Positions 8,752 through 17,929 of a stretch of 64,000 nucleotides of DNA are shown one piece after another. The position numbers were made by a program, and so were the translations under genes. The DNA lies in NCBI GenBank assembly GCA_050250665.1, contig JBFWOF010000020.1, positions 35,101-99,100 of the forward strand, written 5' to 3'. This stretch comes from JADKFD01 sp050250665. Its GTDB lineage: Bacteria; Pseudomonadota; Gammaproteobacteria; Xanthomonadales; SZUA-5. Position 1 is the stretch's first letter. Each line of letters opens with the position of its first letter. The notes below the pieces were generated by a model. The model was not told where the DNA came from, searched no databases, and saw only the letters and a list, made by a program, of their open reading frames with translations.

Positions 8752-9403
8752 CGTTGTCGGCAGTTTGCGATCAGGCGCCGGAAGTCTGCGTGGGTGGCTG
8801 TGCCAAAGACGTTGATGGTTGCTGCGTCATTGCGAGAAGCGCAGCGACGAAGCAATCCAGTGCATTGCCGCACATCGCTGGATTGCTTCCCCCGGATCAA
8901 GTCCGGGGTCTCCATGAACCCATGTCCTAAGTGATTGAATTTCAAAATTCCGGCACGAGCCGGCTGTTGTAGCCCGAAGTGCGCGCAGCGCTCTCCGGGA
9001 GGTGATGCGCAAAGCGCCGGGGAGCCGCTGCGCGGCACCCTCGGCCTACGTCCGTTTTGATGGTTCATGGACCGTCGGCAGTGTCGGGCCGAAACAGGTG
9101 GCTCGCAATGACGTCTGATTGTTGGCCACTTTCGAGCCCCCGGCTGAAAAGATGGGGCCAGTAATGATGAGGTTCCCAGGGACGTTCAAGATCTGAAGGC
9201 TCTTCTTCGTGCGCTTTCTGCTTTTCCTTTGCGTCCTTCGCGTCCGGCTTCTGGCGACGATCTGCCTTGAAGCAGGACATGGCCGTCGCCGGTCGCGCCG
9301 CAAGGGCGCTCCTACAGGACTCGTGCCCCGGAGGACACGCCGCAAGGGCGCTCTTACAGGACTCGTGAGTCGCGTCAGGATTGCAGTTCCGTCAATTCCG
9401 ACC
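8752..9403. repeat. intergenic repeat cluster (four families)
   Basis: No gene is seen. In order: a 'cattgcgag' palindrome (8824-8910) containing GCAATCCAG/CTGGATTGC; a short hairpin CCGGCACGAGCCGG (about 8950); a GTAGCCCG element (8969-9049); a GAAACAGGTGGCTCGCAATGAC fragment (about 9091-9112); a 'ctttgcgtccttcgcgtcc' motif (about 9220-9245) shared with 28.28 kb and 53.26 kb; and two tandem copies (42-bp period) of CGCCGCAAGGGCGCTC at about 9296 and 9338. The order of the first three matches 21134-21350. Confidence 0.8.
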
Positions 9404-10453
9404 TTAACGCGCCGGCAGCAGGGGCATCGGGTCGACCGGTTTGCCGTTCTTGCGCACTTCGAAATGCAGCAGTACCCGATTGCTGGAACTCTTGCCCATT
9501 TCGGCGATCTTCTGGCCGGCCTTGACCTTGTCGCCTTCCTTGACCAGGCGCGTGCGGTTATGACCGTAGGCCGACAGCAGCTCGGGCGAGTGCTTGACGA
9601 TCACCAGCTCGCCGTAGCCAATCAGACCGGCGCCGCTGTAGACCACTTCACCATCCCGGGCGGCCACCACGGGCTGACCCAATTCACCGACGATATCAAT
9701 GCCCTGCCGAGTCGGATCGCCACTGGCGTAGGTCACCACCACCTTGCCGCTGGTGGGCCAGATCCAGCCTGCGGCACTCGGGCGAGCCGCTGCAGCCGGT
9801 GCCGATGGTGCCGCTGCCGGGGCTGTTGGAGTGATTGCCGCGGCAGCCGAGCTGGTGGCTGGCTGGACAGCGCTGCTGGTGGCAGCAGATGCGGTCGCTG
9901 CAGCCGCCGCAGTCGGCACTTCCGGTTCGAAGACCGGCGCACTCGGCGGGCTGGAGCTGCCGGAGATGGGTTCGGCGCCCTCGGGCAGGGTCACACCCAG
10001 GTTGGCGTCGTAGCCGGGCGCAGGCTGGGCCGCACTGGCGACGGCCGCCGCACCCACGCGATCCGAACCTGCCGGCGGTCTCTGTGTCGATGCGCTGACG
10101 GTGGTGGATGAGGTCGGAGCCGCAGTTGCGGCCGGTGCCGAGGCTGCAACCGCGGGAGCGGCATTGCTACCCACCCGCAGGGTCTGCTTGGGATAGATGG
10201 TATAGGGGGGCGAAATATTGTTCCAACGCGCCAGATCGCGATAGTCGACGCCATATTGCACCGAGATCTTGTAGAGCGTATCGCCTGCTTGCACGGTATA
10301 GCTGGGGCCGGCCTCGGTGCTGGCAGAGCCGGCCTCGTACGTGGGCCGTTCGCCCTGATCAACCGATGGCGCCGGCCGAACCATGACCGATTGCTGGCAA
10401 CCCGCCAACATCAGCGCAGCACAAATCCCAGCGGCTCCCAGTGCGCGATTCAC
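9404..10453 (-). CDS. nlpD: NlpD-like LysM/M23 lipoprotein (amidase activator)
   Basis: About 349 residues from a GTG that overlaps the pcm stop (GTGA). Lipoprotein signal with lipobox LAGC. LysM domain (YTVQAGDTLYKISVQYG ... NNISPPYTIYPKQTL) for peptidoglycan binding. Long Ala/Pro/Ser/Thr linker. C-terminal M23 (LytM) domain with GIDIVGELGQPVVAA and LLHFEVRKNGKPVDP. The family's HxxxD and HxH zinc sites are largely lost: GIDI replaces G-H/xx-D, and only HFE remains. This fits NlpD-type non-catalytic activators of AmiC-like amidases in cell separation. The longer frame from 10510 would run into pcm, so the GTG start is preferred. rpoS, usually next, is absent. Confidence 0.92.
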   Translation of the reverse strand: MNRALGAAGICAALMLAGCQQSVMVRPAPSVDQGERPTYEAGSASTEAGPSYTVQAGDTLYKISVQYGVDYRDLARWNNISPPYTIYPKQTLRVGSNAAPAVAASAPAATAAPTSSTTVSASTQRPPAGSDRVGAAAVASAAQPAPGYDANLGVTLPEGAEPISGSSSPPSAPVFEPEVPTAAAAATASAATSSAVQPATSSAAAAITPTAPAAAPSAPAAAARPSAAGWIWPTSGKVVVTYASGDPTRQGIDIVGELGQPVVAARDGEVVYSGAGLIGYGELVIVKHSPELLSAYGHNRTRLVKEGDKVKAGQKIAEMGKSSSNRVLLHFEVRKNGKPVDPMPLLPAR

Positions 10454-11133
10454 AGCACGCCCCGCACCAGCGGCACGAAGCTCACCGCGCCCAGATTCTC
10501 CTTCGACCATCCTTCCGTCCCCCGAACCATGCGTATCAGACTTTGCTGCCCGGCTGGACCCAGTGGGGCCACGGCCACGCCTCCAATTTCAATCTGCGAC
10601 AGCAACTCGGGATCCAAGGTGTCCCTGGCTGCAGTCACGATCAGTGCGTCGAAGGGCGCGTTCTCGCGCCATCCGATATTGCCATCGTCGTGTTTCGAAC
10701 GGATGTTCTTGTACCCCAGTTGTCGAAAGCGTTTACGTGCCTGACGCAGTAATTCATCGATGCGCTCAACCGTATGCACTTCCGGCACCAGTTCCGCCAG
10801 TACCGCGGCCTGATAGCCCGAACCGGTGCCGATCTCAAGCACCTTCTTCGGTACCCCGTCGCGCAGCAATGCTGCCGTCATCAAGGCAACAACGTAGGGC
10901 TGCGAAATGGTCTGGGCCATGCCGATGGGCAAGGCCGTGTCCTCGTAGGCGCGACTGGCCAGTGCTTCATCGACAAACAGGTGCCGCGGCACGCGCCCGA
11001 TCACTTCCAGCACCCGGGGATCGCTGACCTTCTGAGCCTTCAGACGCTCCACCAGGCGATCGCGCGCGCGCTGGGAGGTCATGCCCATGCCCTGGGCTTC
11101 CACCGGAATGGGCGACTGATAGCGCCTGATCAC
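10450..11133 (-). CDS. pcm: protein-L-isoaspartate O-methyltransferase
   Basis: Uses S-adenosylmethionine to methylate isoaspartyl residues, starting repair of aged proteins in the cytosol. 227 residues, normal for the family. Motifs: TISQPYVVALMTAAL (substrate region), VLEIGTGSGYQAAVLAEL (SAM motif I), and post-motif regions with VTAARDTLDPELLSQ. ATG 11133 overlaps the surE stop by 4 bp, and the end overlaps nlpD by 4 bp, so surE-pcm-nlpD is one operon with coupled translation. Confidence 0.96.
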   Translation of the reverse strand: MIRRYQSPIPVEAQGMGMTSQRARDRLVERLKAQKVSDPRVLEVIGRVPRHLFVDEALASRAYEDTALPIGMAQTISQPYVVALMTAALLRDGVPKKVLEIGTGSGYQAAVLAELVPEVHTVERIDELLRQARKRFRQLGYKNIRSKHDDGNIGWRENAPFDALIVTAARDTLDPELLSQIEIGGVAVAPLGPAGQQSLIRMVRGTEGWSKENLGAVSFVPLVRGVL

Positions 11134-11882
11134 AGCGTACTCACCCAGCTGGCCACTTTTTCCAGCGCGGTGTAGCGCGTGAGATCCACCGTGATCGGGG
11201 TGATCGAGATATACCCGGCCTTGACCGCGTGGAAATCAGTGCCCGGGCCCGCATCCTGCTCCGGTCCGGCCGGCCCGATCCAGTAGATCGGCCGCCCGCG
11301 CGGATCGCTTTGGGCGATGCAGGGCTCGGAGCGGTGACGATGGCCGAGGCGAGTCACCTCAAAACCGAGGATGTCCTTCCATGCACGGTCGGGTACGTTG
11401 ACGTTGAGGATGGTGTCGGCCGGCAAGGGATCTTCCAGCAGACGCGAGACGATGCGCACGGCGGCGCTGGCCGCCGTCGCGTAGTGCTGGCCCTGATGAT
11501 CTTTGGTGACCAGCGACACGGCAATCGCCGGCAGCCCGAGAAAGCGCCCTTCCATGGCCGCCGCAACCGTGCCCGAGTACAGCACGTCATCGCCCAGATT
11601 GGCCGAATTGTTGATGCCGGAAACCACGATGGCGGGGTCGGCATCCAGCAGTCCGGCCAGCGCCAGATGCACGCAATCAGTGGGCGTGCCGGCCACGCGA
11701 TAGCGTCCGTCGGGCAGTTGCACCACCCGGATCGGCTGATCGAGGGTCAGCGAATTGCTGGCGCCGCTGCGGTCTCGATCGGGTGCGACCACGCTGACAC
11801 GGCCGATCGTAGCCAGATGTTCGGCCAGAATCTGGATGCCCGGGGCGTCTACGCCATCGTCATTGCTGATCAGAACGTGCAT
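11130..11882 (-). CDS. surE: 5'/3'-nucleotidase, survival protein SurE
   Basis: Metal-dependent phosphatase for nucleoside monophosphates, expected in the cytosol and linked to stationary-phase survival. 250 residues. The N-terminal metal motif ISNDDGVDAPGI (two Asp) is clear, followed by VVAPDRDRSGASNSLTL, SGINNSANLGDDVLYSGTVAAAMEG and VNVPD, all hallmark SurE segments. It is the first gene of the surE-pcm-nlpD operon. A divergent Smr gene starts about 58 bp away. Confidence 0.97.
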   Translation of the reverse strand: MHVLISNDDGVDAPGIQILAEHLATIGRVSVVAPDRDRSGASNSLTLDQPIRVVQLPDGRYRVAGTPTDCVHLALAGLLDADPAIVVSGINNSANLGDDVLYSGTVAAAMEGRFLGLPAIAVSLVTKDHQGQHYATAASAAVRIVSRLLEDPLPADTILNVNVPDRAWKDILGFEVTRLGHRHRSEPCIAQSDPRGRPIYWIGPAGPEQDAGPGTDFHAVKAGYISITPITVDLTRYTALEKVASWVSTL

Positions 11883-11940
11883 ACGAACTCTCTAGGACCA
11901 ACCAGTGATAATAGCAACGCCGCCGCTCGTCAGGACTGAT

Positions 11941-12510
11941 GTGAGCAAACAGCGCAGATTGCCGCCTCCACCCGAGCCCGAACTGGACGATGCCGCCCTG
12001 TTCAGGCAGGCCATAGGTCCGGTGCGAGCCCTGCCCGTGCAGGACGATCCGGCCCGATCATCCAGGCCGCAGCCCGAGCCGGAGCCGCGACTGTCGCAGG
12101 CCGATGAGCGTCAGGTGCTCGCCGAACTGCTGTCGGACGATATGGCATTGGTCGGGCTGTCCAGTGGCGAAGTGCTCGCCCACCTGCAGGACGGCTACCC
12201 GCCGAAACTGCTCAGGCAACTGCGCCGTGGACAGTTCGTGGTCGAGGCGGAACTGGACCTGCACCATCTGCGGGTGCCTGAGGCTCGGGCCCTGCTCAGC
12301 CGCTTTCTGGCCGACTGCCGCCGCGACCGCCATCGTTGCGTGCGCATCGTCCATGGCAAGGCCAGAAATTCTGAAAGCGGCAGCGTGATCAAGGCCATGA
12401 CCGACAGGGTGCTGCGCCAGCGCGCGGATGTGATCGGCTACACCTCGGCCAGACCCCAGGATGGCGGTACCGGCGCGGTGATCGCATTGCTGCAAGCGCC
12501 GAATCGATAG
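11941..12510 (+). CDS. Smr-domain protein
   Basis: The start is taken as GTG 11941, preceded by AGGA; an in-frame ATG at 11905 would add 12 residues. The N-terminal ~90 residues are Pro/Glu-rich and probably disordered. The C-terminal ~90 residues are a small MutS-related (Smr) domain with the two signature motifs, LDLHHLRVPEARALL and IVHGKARNSESG, and a closing T-G-A-V-I-A-L-L strand. Smr domains act as nucleases on nucleic acid. The domain layout resembles SmrA/YfcN-type stand-alone proteins. It converges on the kinase gene with an 8-bp gap. Confidence 0.9.
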   Translation: MSKQRRLPPPPEPELDDAALFRQAIGPVRALPVQDDPARSSRPQPEPEPRLSQADERQVLAELLSDDMALVGLSSGEVLAHLQDGYPPKLLRQLRRGQFVVEAELDLHHLRVPEARALLSRFLADCRRDRHRCVRIVHGKARNSESGSVIKAMTDRVLRQRADVIGYTSARPQDGGTGAVIALLQAPNR

Positions 12511-12518
12511 CCTTCCGA

Positions 12519-14945
12519 TCAAGCCGCGCGATCTGATACCCGTGCCGCCCCGGCATGTGCCAGCAGCGTATTCAGCCTGTCCAGCCGCACCGGCTTGCTC
12601 AGCCATTCGTCCACGCCGACCGGCAGTACCTTGGGCGCCTGGTGCCCGGAGACGATGGCGATACGACTGCGGCGCAGAGCGGGCTCGGAAAGACGCAGCG
12701 TCTGCGCCAGGTCAGGGCCCTGCCCGTCCGGCAATTCCACGTCCAGCAGCAACAGATCGTAGTGCGTGATTGCCACCTTGGTGCGCGCATCGCGCGAGCA
12801 GTTGGCCACCTCGACCTGGCAGCCCAGAACCTCCAGCTGGCTGCGCAGGGTCAAGGAGACATCCTCGTCATCGTCCACCACCAGTACGGCCATCCCCGAT
12901 TCCTTGCACACGCCTTCCACTGCAGTTTCCACACCGGTTCCCAGGCACGGTTCCAGGCTCAGAGTGAACTGGAAGCAGGCGCCATCACCCGGCGTGCTTT
13001 CAGCCTGTAGTTCACCGCCCATCAGTCTGACCAGATCCGAGGAGATCGCCAGACCCAGGCCAACGCCGGCCCGATGCCGCTGTCCAGCCCGACCGCGGGC
13101 GAAGGGTTCGAACAAAGTACCGATCTCGTCGGCTTCTATGCCGGGGCCGCTGTCGCGCACGCTGAATCGCACCCGCGCTGGGACTTCGTGTGGCTGGCTG
13201 ATCAGCTTGACGCCCAGGCAGATTTCACCTTTCTCGGTGAACTTGAGGCTGTTGCCGATCAGGTTGCTCAAGACCTGCTGCAAGCGCTCCACATCGAGCA
13301 TGACCGCATCCGGGATGTCCGGGCTCAGATCGAGGCGCAGTGTCAGCCCCTTCTCCCGTGCCCGCGGCAGGTACAGTTGCTGCACGGTGGACACCATCCG
13401 CACCAGACTGGCCGGGCGCAATTGCAACTCCAGCTGACCGGATTCGATGCGGCCACGATCGAGCAGGTCCTGCGCCAGTTTCTCCACGGTATGACCGGCG
13501 CTTCGTACGGCTTCGACCATATTCTTCTGCGAAGGACTCAGCGGCGAGGTCAGCAGCAACTCGGAGAGTCCGATCACACCGCTGATGGGATTGCGCAGCT
13601 CATGACTGGTGTGCGTGAGTGCGCGCAGGCGGGCGTCCAGTGCCGACTGCAGTTGCCGATTGAGCCGGCGCTGGGCATGGAAGAAGTAGGCCAGCGCCAG
13701 CACGATGGCGATGCTCAGGAGGATCAGAAAACCGGTCAATCGATGCTGTCTGGCCATTGCCTCGGTACGCTCTCGCGCCAGCACGGCATCCTTTTCCAGT
13801 CGTGCAACCTCCAGCTTCTGCTCGGCGTATTCCAGTCTGGCTTCAAAGTCGTCCGAGGCCTCGGCACGGTCGCGGCTGGACACCTTGGCTTCCAGTTGCA
13901 GCATGCGCTCCAGTTCGGGAGTCCACTGTTCGGCCGGTTCTGCACCCTGCAATTCGGCACCGACCAGCGACCGGAGCACCCGGAGTTCGTCGCGCATCAA
14001 GCCGAGCTCGTTGAATGACTTCACCGATGCGCGCAATTCGGTCAAGGCCTCAGGCAAGTCCCCGCCATCGAGGGCAGCGAGCCCGATCAGCTCATGGGCC
14101 TGACCGGAGAGCTGAGTATTCTGCAGATCGGCGGCAATGCGCTGCACCTGCTCGGCATTCGCCAGCACCAGGGCGCGATCACCGTCGGCCCGAGCCACTC
14201 GGGCCGTCTCCAGGTGCAGTTCGGCCTTGAGCTTGGGATCGATCAGATCGGCAGACAGGGCCAACCCCTGAGCCAGGGATTCACGCGCCTGCGCCAGGTT
14301 GCCAAGATTGGCCGCAGCCCGGGCCCGATTACGCAACAACCGGATGCGCATGCCCTGCGCCGATTGTGGCTCCAGTTCCGCCAGGCCGCGATCGGCGTAT
14401 TCCAGCGCCAACTGGTGCTTGCCGAGCATATTGCTGAGTGAGGAATAGGCCAGCGCCACATCAGCCTTGAGTTCTGCGGACGGCGACTGCCGCAGTCGCG
14501 ACTCGGACTCGATCAGTGCCTGCTCTCCGCGGCTGTAGTCCTGCAGCGCGATGCTGGCACGGGACTCGGCAATCAGGCCGCGAATGGCGAGGATCGGTTC
14601 GGCGGCAGCGTCGGCATAGGTCCGCGCCTCTGAACCTGCATCGCGCTGGCAGGGCCAGTCGGCGGTCATCCGGCAGGCGTTGGCCCTGGCCAGGTAGAGC
14701 AAGGCGACTTCGCGCCCATCTGCCTGCTCTTTTGCTGCCTCCAGCGCCGCAGGCAAGCGCTGCAGCACTCCGACAGGATCCGTCAGTGCCTGAATCTCGA
14801 GGGCATGTCGCGGCAGGCGCGAATCTGCAGCAGCCAGCGTGTCGGCGGGGTCGTTGGCCAGGGCCGGCACGGACGCACAGCAGCTGAGCCAGACTGCAAT
14901 CAGAGCTGCTGCCAGACCGGTGATGCCCTCATGTCGCTGCCCCAC
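12519..14945 (-). CDS. TPR-sensing hybrid histidine kinase/response regulator
   Basis: 808 residues. A signal peptide/first membrane segment (to ~30) leads to a large periplasmic helical, TPR-like region (~40-375), then a coiled coil and membrane helix (~400-425). A HisKA dimerisation domain follows with the phospho-acceptor His in THTSHELRNPISG (~445), then a HATPase domain (GVGLGLAISSDLVRLMGGEL, ~620) and a C-terminal receiver domain (AVLVVDDDEDVS acidic pocket ~685, phospho-Asp in LLLDVELPDG ~735). Phosphate would move His to Asp within the protein, and an unlinked Hpt or regulator would be required. No partner regulator is adjacent. The input signal is unknown. Confidence 0.93.
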   Translation of the reverse strand: MGQRHEGITGLAAALIAVWLSCCASVPALANDPADTLAAADSRLPRHALEIQALTDPVGVLQRLPAALEAAKEQADGREVALLYLARANACRMTADWPCQRDAGSEARTYADAAAEPILAIRGLIAESRASIALQDYSRGEQALIESESRLRQSPSAELKADVALAYSSLSNMLGKHQLALEYADRGLAELEPQSAQGMRIRLLRNRARAAANLGNLAQARESLAQGLALSADLIDPKLKAELHLETARVARADGDRALVLANAEQVQRIAADLQNTQLSGQAHELIGLAALDGGDLPEALTELRASVKSFNELGLMRDELRVLRSLVGAELQGAEPAEQWTPELERMLQLEAKVSSRDRAEASDDFEARLEYAEQKLEVARLEKDAVLARERTEAMARQHRLTGFLILLSIAIVLALAYFFHAQRRLNRQLQSALDARLRALTHTSHELRNPISGVIGLSELLLTSPLSPSQKNMVEAVRSAGHTVEKLAQDLLDRGRIESGQLELQLRPASLVRMVSTVQQLYLPRAREKGLTLRLDLSPDIPDAVMLDVERLQQVLSNLIGNSLKFTEKGEICLGVKLISQPHEVPARVRFSVRDSGPGIEADEIGTLFEPFARGRAGQRHRAGVGLGLAISSDLVRLMGGELQAESTPGDGACFQFTLSLEPCLGTGVETAVEGVCKESGMAVLVVDDDEDVSLTLRSQLEVLGCQVEVANCSRDARTKVAITHYDLLLLDVELPDGQGPDLAQTLRLSEPALRRSRIAIVSGHQAPKVLPVGVDEWLSKPVRLDRLNTLLAHAGAARVSDRAA

Positions 14946-15117
14946 CCAATGTGCCTCGGAAGCGCCGCTGGCCGGCGTGCCGCAATCATAGCAAATGCAA
15001 CCGATTGTTCACCCTAAATTGCTCCCGGTGCAGGGATCAGGCTTCGTTGTGCCTGCTGATGCGAGTCGCCCCAACCGTTGAAGTGAGAAATCCAGACGTG
15101 ACGGTCATACTTGGAGG

Positions 15118-16644
15118 ATGCCTGACATCGTCCTTGCCACACTGAACGCCCGTTACGCCCACGCCGCTCTGGGATTGCGCTATCTGCGCGCCAATCTGGG
15201 CGAACTGCGGGAAAGTAGCGTCATCCGCGAGTTCGTCATCGGTCAGAAGACTGAGGAACTGGTCGAGAAACTGTTGGCCGACCAACCCCGAATTCTGGGT
15301 CTGGGCGTCTATATATGGAATGTGGAACAGTGCACTCGGCTGGTGGCCCAGCTGAAGCTCGTTGCACCCGACATCGTCGTGGTGCTGGGCGGGCCGGAAG
15401 TCAGCCACGAACCCGAAGTGCAGCCCATCTGCGCCCAGGCCGACTATGTCATCAGCGGCTGGGGCGATCTCAGTTTTGCGCGGCTGGCGCGGCAGATTCT
15501 GGCGGGCGCAGCGCCGCCGGAAAAGTTGATCCAGGGTGAGCAACCGCCCTTGGCTGCGTTGGCCATGCCCTATGCCGAATACACCGATGAGGATGTGTCC
15601 CGCCGCTACATCTATGTCGAAGCCTCTCGTGGCTGCCCGTTCAAGTGCGAGTTCTGCCTATCGGCACTGGACAAGACCGCCTGGCCTTTTGCGCTGGACC
15701 CTTTTCTGGCCGAGCTCGAGCAGCTCTACGTACGAGGCGTGCGCCAGTTCAAATTCGTCGATCGCACTTTCAATCTCAAGATCGATGTCTCCCTGGCCAT
15801 CCTCGAGTTCTTCCTGAGCCGCATCGACGCAGCACCGGACGATCCACCCTTCGTGCACTTCGAGCTGATCCCCGATCACCTCCCGGAGCGGCTGAAGAGT
15901 GCGATCAGCCGCTTCCCGGCTGGCACGCTGCAGTTCGAGATCGGTATCCAGACTTTTGATCCCGAGGTACAGACCCGGATTTCGCGGCGCCAGAAGAATC
16001 ATCTGGCTGAAGACAATCTGCGCTGGCTACGCGCACACAGCAAGGCCCATCTGCATGTGGATCTGATTGCCGGACTGCCCGGAGAGGATCTCGCCAGCTT
16101 CGCCGCCGGATTTGACCGCCTGGTGGCTCTGGGACCGCATGAAATCCAGCTCGGGATACTCAAACGCCTGCGCGGCGCACCGATCGCCCGCCACACCCAG
16201 GATTTCGATCTGCGCTTTGCGCCGGATCCGCCGTATCAGATCCTGGCCACGAACTGCCTTGATTTCCAGACGCTGCAGCGGGTTTCGCGCTTCGCCCGTT
16301 ACTGGGACCTGATCGCCAACTCTGGGCGCTTCAAGCAGACCCTGCCCTGGCTGCTTGGCGCCAGCCCCTTCGAGCGATTCATGGCCTTCTCCGACTGGCT
16401 CTATGCGAGCACTGGCCAAACCCACGCCCTGGCGCACGATCGACTGGTGCATCTGCTGCACGAATTCATCAGCACTCGGCTTGAGCTGCCTGCTGAAGCG
16501 GAACTGGCCCTGATCGACGACTATCGCTCCGCCGGCGGCCGTTCGCGCCTCAGTTTCGAGGCCGCTGACGTGGTGCTGCCACCGCCGCGCAAACGCCAGA
16601 GCGGTTCTACGCCAGCGCGGCAGGCCAGGCATCTGGTCGGCTGA
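15118..16644 (+). CDS. B12-binding-domain radical SAM protein (DUF4080 type)
   Basis: 508 residues. The N-terminus (residues ~3-125: IVLATLNARYAHAALGLRYL ... VLGGPEVS) is a cobalamin-binding-like Rossmann domain. The radical SAM core has the 4Fe-4S cysteines C173, C177 and C180 in RGCPFKCEFC, followed by FKFVDRTFNL and LHVDLIAGLPGED. The C-terminal ~150 residues match the DUF4080 region in layout. Such proteins do radical chemistry on an unknown substrate; the family is common but uncharacterised. ATG 15118 immediately follows a GGAGG, which is unusually close for a ribosome site, yet homologues begin at this IVLATLNAR segment. Confidence 0.9.
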   Translation: MPDIVLATLNARYAHAALGLRYLRANLGELRESSVIREFVIGQKTEELVEKLLADQPRILGLGVYIWNVEQCTRLVAQLKLVAPDIVVVLGGPEVSHEPEVQPICAQADYVISGWGDLSFARLARQILAGAAPPEKLIQGEQPPLAALAMPYAEYTDEDVSRRYIYVEASRGCPFKCEFCLSALDKTAWPFALDPFLAELEQLYVRGVRQFKFVDRTFNLKIDVSLAILEFFLSRIDAAPDDPPFVHFELIPDHLPERLKSAISRFPAGTLQFEIGIQTFDPEVQTRISRRQKNHLAEDNLRWLRAHSKAHLHVDLIAGLPGEDLASFAAGFDRLVALGPHEIQLGILKRLRGAPIARHTQDFDLRFAPDPPYQILATNCLDFQTLQRVSRFARYWDLIANSGRFKQTLPWLLGASPFERFMAFSDWLYASTGQTHALAHDRLVHLLHEFISTRLELPAEAELALIDDYRSAGGRSRLSFEAADVVLPPPRKRQSGSTPARQARHLVG

Positions 16645-16675
16645 GCCACCACGACTTCGATTTTTACCCGCGAAT

Positions 16676-17149
16676 GTGACCGTTGAGCGGAAGCTCTTCC
16701 CCGCTGGTCGCATGGCGCGTGCACAAGACCATGTCGGCGCGGTTACATGTAGTCACTCTTTGAGCCGGGGCGTGCTCTCCGTGATCGCCAGCGTCAACAC
16801 ACTGTCATCCACCCTCGATCGCGCAGGCGCGCGCAGCGCCCCGGTCGTTCTGCAGTTGCTGACGTCGATGGACGTCGAAAATTCGCTGCTCAACGTCGAT
16901 CTGGAATTGTCCACCCGACACCGCAGAACTCCGAACATCGACTGGTTGTTGCGCCTGGATCTGTCCCCGGCGCCGGCATCGCACGAGCAATGGCACGGCC
17001 AGGTCCACTGCGTGGGCGGCCATCTCAATATCGAAGTGAGCCCCAGACAATGGCCCACCGGCGGGCAGCGCTGGTCCATGCGGCTGTGGCTACGCGATCC
17101 GGACAGCGACGCCGATTGGGAACTGGTGGAGACAAGACCGCTGCCCTGA
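16676..17149 (+). CDS. hypothetical protein
   Basis: I do not recognise this protein. Codon use from about 16800 onward is typical of the window's genes (third positions mostly G/C), and the reading has ordered amphipathic strands (VVLQLLTSMDVENSLLNVDLELS, then IDWLLRLDLSPAP and MRLWLRDPDSDADWELV), which supports a real small beta-rich protein of 110-157 residues. The start is uncertain: ATG 16676, ATG 16712 and a GTG near 16770 are all possible, and none has a strong ribosome site. There is no signal peptide or membrane segment. An opposite-strand frame covers much of the same span. Confidence 0.45.
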   Translation: MTVERKLFPAGRMARAQDHVGAVTCSHSLSRGVLSVIASVNTLSSTLDRAGARSAPVVLQLLTSMDVENSLLNVDLELSTRHRRTPNIDWLLRLDLSPAPASHEQWHGQVHCVGGHLNIEVSPRQWPTGGQRWSMRLWLRDPDSDADWELVETRPLP

Positions 17150-17230
17150 GGCCCGCGGATGGCTCATCCAACGCAGATCACTCAGACGTAGGTCGGGTTG
17201 GCCGTGAAGCGGCCTGCGTGACAAGTGTAG

Positions 17231-17267
17231 CCGTCACGTAGACCCTTCGGGCCAACGTGACCTACCT
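17231..17267. repeat. short inverted repeat (cgtcacgtag...ctacctgacg family)
   Basis: GTCACGTAGACCCTTCGGGCCAACGTGAC has complementary ends (GTCACGT/ACGTGAC) and an inner hairpin. Near-identical copies lie at 38527-38561 and, with a different loop, at 36691-36724. Confidence 0.7.
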
Positions 17268-17310
17268 CAAATTCCTTGACGTGCGAGCACGCGCGCCGTC
17301 ACGGTCGCCT

Positions 17311-17853
17311 TCAATGCAGCGCAGCTTCGATCGCAGCTCGCAGTTCCGCCGAATCCGGCTTGACCTTGCTCGGAAAGCCGGCGATGACCTTGCCGTCGCG
17401 GCCGATCAGGTACTTGTGGAAGTTCCATCCCGGTTCGCCGCCGCCGTCAGCCGCCAGTTGCTTGTAAAAGGGGTCGGCGCCTTCGCCGGAGACCACGGTC
17501 TTGGCGAACATCGGAAACTTGACACCGTAGGTCAGCGTGCAGAATTCCAGAATCTCCTTCTCGGACCCCGGTTCCTGACCTGCGAAATCATTGGACGGGA
17601 ATCCGAGCACCGAGAAGCCCTGATCCGAGAGCTCGGCGTGCAGCGCCTCCAGACCCTCGTATTGCGGCGTGTATCCACACTTGCTGGCCGTGTTCACCAC
17701 CAGCAAGACCTTGCCCTCGTACTGGCTGCACAGGTTCACCGGCTCTTTCCCGGCCAGCGGCCGAAATTCGCGGTCCAGCAGGGGCGTACAGGCGGCCGAA
17801 GCCGACAACGAAGCGCAGAGCAAGGCAGCAGATGCAATCAGACGAAGCAGCAT
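17311..17853 (-). CDS. exported glutathione peroxidase (Cys type)
   Basis: Reduces hydroperoxides with a thiol donor. 180 residues, of which the first 20 form a signal peptide (MLLRLIASAALLCASLSASA), so the enzyme is predicted periplasmic rather than cytosolic like most bacterial GPx. The peroxidatic Cys59 lies in VNTASKCGYTPQY. The second signature LGFPSNDFAGQEPG carries Asn instead of the common Cys/Gln-rich loop, and the catalytic Trp lies in GWNFHKYLIGRDG. It is the BsaA/BtuE class. A palindromic repeat block lies between its start and the next gene. Confidence 0.93.
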   Translation of the reverse strand: MLLRLIASAALLCASLSASAACTPLLDREFRPLAGKEPVNLCSQYEGKVLLVVNTASKCGYTPQYEGLEALHAELSDQGFSVLGFPSNDFAGQEPGSEKEILEFCTLTYGVKFPMFAKTVVSGEGADPFYKQLAADGGGEPGWNFHKYLIGRDGKVIAGFPSKVKPDSAELRAAIEAALH

Positions 17854-17929
17854 GGGGAATTCCTTATAAGGTCTGGCGAGTAGAGCACCGGCAGGATTAT
17901 GGGCAGGTGAAGACCCCCGCCACCATCAG

